Source: Lysobacter sp. Root494
GTDB taxonomy: Bacteria; Pseudomonadota; Gammaproteobacteria; Xanthomonadales; Xanthomonadaceae
Assembly: GCF_001427225.1 (NCBI RefSeq)
Contig: NZ_LMFH01000006.1
Coordinates: forward strand, 1-64,000
DNA: 64,000 nt
Direction: 5' to 3'
Within the stretch, counting starts at the first letter, position 1. Each line of letters opens with the position of its first letter. Of this stretch, positions 63,251 to 64,000 are shown one piece after another. A program made the translations under genes and the position numbers. The notes beneath the pieces are model-generated. The model was not told where the DNA came from, did no database searches, and saw only the letters and a program-made list of their open reading frames with translations.

Positions 63251-64000
63251 ATGGTTCGCGCATTTCGAGGGTTCTGGCTGGCTGCATTGCTGCTGGTTTG
63301 CTTCACCGCCACGGCGCAGCGCGTCGAAGGCGACCGCGCCAGCGCACAGGGCCCCTACGAGGCCGAAGTGAGCGTCAACGGGCAGGGCGAAGCGGAGCGC
63401 AACACCGGCTACGCCCGCGCGCTGTCGGCGGTGCTCGCGAAGCTGTCCGGCAGCCGCAACATCTCCAGCCAGCCGGGCGTCGGCCAGGAACTGCGCCGCG
63501 CCAAGGAATACGTGAAGGGCTACGACTATCGCCAGGACGAGGGCGTGGGTCCCACGGGCGCGCCGACCTTCGGCACCACCCTCATCGTCCGTTTCGACAA
63601 GGACGAGGTCGACGACCTAATCGAAACCCTCGGCCTGCCGGTGTGGCCGATGCCGCGGCCGAAGCCGGTGCTCTGGCTCGGCATCGATGACGGCAAGGGC
63701 CCGCGCCTGGTCGGCCTGTCGCAGGCGAACGCCGCGCGCACCGCGCTCAATCGCGCGAAGGATCGCGGCTTCGCGCTCGGGCTCCCGAGCGGCAATGCCG
63801 CCGAACAGGCCACCGTCGGCGCGATCTGGCGTGGCGACAGCGCCGCCGTGGCGCGTGCCTCGCTGCGCTATTCGCCGCCCATGCAGCTGATCGGCAAGGT
63901 GTACCGCAGCGGCGCGGAATGGAAGGGCGACTGGACCTTCGTCGACAACGGCAAGGTGTTGTCCACCTGGAGCACCACCGACACCGACGCGCGCCGCGTG
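63251..64000 (+). CDS. DUF2066 secreted protein (N-terminal part, cut by window edge)
   Basis: The frame starts at ATG 63251 (GGGACAG upstream) and is still open at the right edge, with 250 residues visible. A signal peptide ends near TATAQR (residue 22). The mature part has YEAEVSVNGQGEAERNTGYA, RALSAVLAKLSGSRNISSQP, FGTTLIVRFDKDEVDDLIET and PRPKPVLWLGIDDGKGPRLV, the DUF2066 pattern. The role is unknown; the domain is common in gammaproteobacteria next to purM, as here. Confidence 0.9.
   Translation, partial: MVRAFRGFWLAALLLVCFTATAQRVEGDRASAQGPYEAEVSVNGQGEAERNTGYARALSAVLAKLSGSRNISSQPGVGQELRRAKEYVKGYDYRQDEGVGPTGAPTFGTTLIVRFDKDEVDDLIETLGLPVWPMPRPKPVLWLGIDDGKGPRLVGLSQANAARTALNRAKDRGFALGLPSGNAAEQATVGAIWRGDSAAVARASLRYSPPMQLIGKVYRSGAEWKGDWTFVDNGKVLSTWSTTDTDARRV

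Overview
The window is about 64 kb of GC-rich chromosome. It fits a gammaproteobacterium of the family Xanthomonadaceae (Lysobacter, Luteimonas, Pseudoxanthomonas or a close relative). The clues are the gene order kdsD-kdsC-lptCAB-rpoN-hpf-hprK-rapZ-EIIA-ptsH-ptsI-mgtE, a methionine operon metX-metB-hom behind a SAM-I riboswitch, the pilT-pilU pair beside yggS-proC, REP sequences that begin with GTAG, and an AAC(6')-Iz-like acetyltransferase. The assignment rests on pattern recognition only. I see no tRNA, rRNA, transposase, integrase, prophage or CRISPR array; this is core chromosome with dispersed palindromic repeats.

Layout. 1-2677: a TonB-dependent receptor cut by the window edge, a secreted protein of unknown function, and the redox chaperone Hsp33. 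2758-4981: mtgA, a polyisoprenyl-phosphate glycosyltransferase and a CBS-domain protein. 5115-8216: an AsmA-like protein, an MliC-like lipoprotein and a hemolysin III protein. 8315-9573: a sulfotransferase paired with an aspartyl/asparaginyl hydroxylase. 9693-13387: prfC, an M23 peptidase and a phytase-like lipoprotein. 13555-17210: SAM-I riboswitch and metX-metB-hom, joined by ATGA overlaps. 17207-23370: a GGDEF-EAL protein, sdaA, a glutaredoxin-like protein and a yceI-cytochrome b561-yceI set. 23557-27180: a one-protein propeller sensor kinase. 27353-34337: hemE, a WGR miniprotein, aroK-aroB, dodecin, pdxH-aac(6')-btuF, a DUF4426 lipoprotein and proC. 34440-37509: yggS and the type IV pilus motors pilT and pilU. 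37657-42882: DUF72, a 50-residue protein, a second sulfotransferase overlapping a class IV aminotransferase, tag and an M49-like metallopeptidase. 43229-45212: yqgE, ruvX and pyrB. 45240-58229 (minus strand): a long run from kdsD through LPS export, rpoN and an incomplete regulatory PTS to mgtE and two small genes. 58331-64000: ibaG/bolA, murA, two tandem DUF3108 proteins, purM-purN and the start of a DUF2066 protein.

The most unusual structure is a pair of non-coding repeats, copy A at 42956-43202 and copy B at 49700-49887. Both fold on paper into the same three-arm shape: a long outer stem, a variable hairpin and a conserved core hairpin. Between the copies at least six base pairs have changed on both sides so that pairing is kept, which argues that the fold itself is selected or mechanistically maintained. 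Copy B fills the whole space between ptsH and ptsI and includes the only plausible ribosome-binding sequence of ptsI.

Other points of interest are a set of genes with a -10-like hexamer placed 6-7 nt before the start codon (possible leaderless mRNAs), two separate sulfotransferase gene pairs, a metallopeptidase with a shortened zinc motif, and tandem DUF3108 paralogues.
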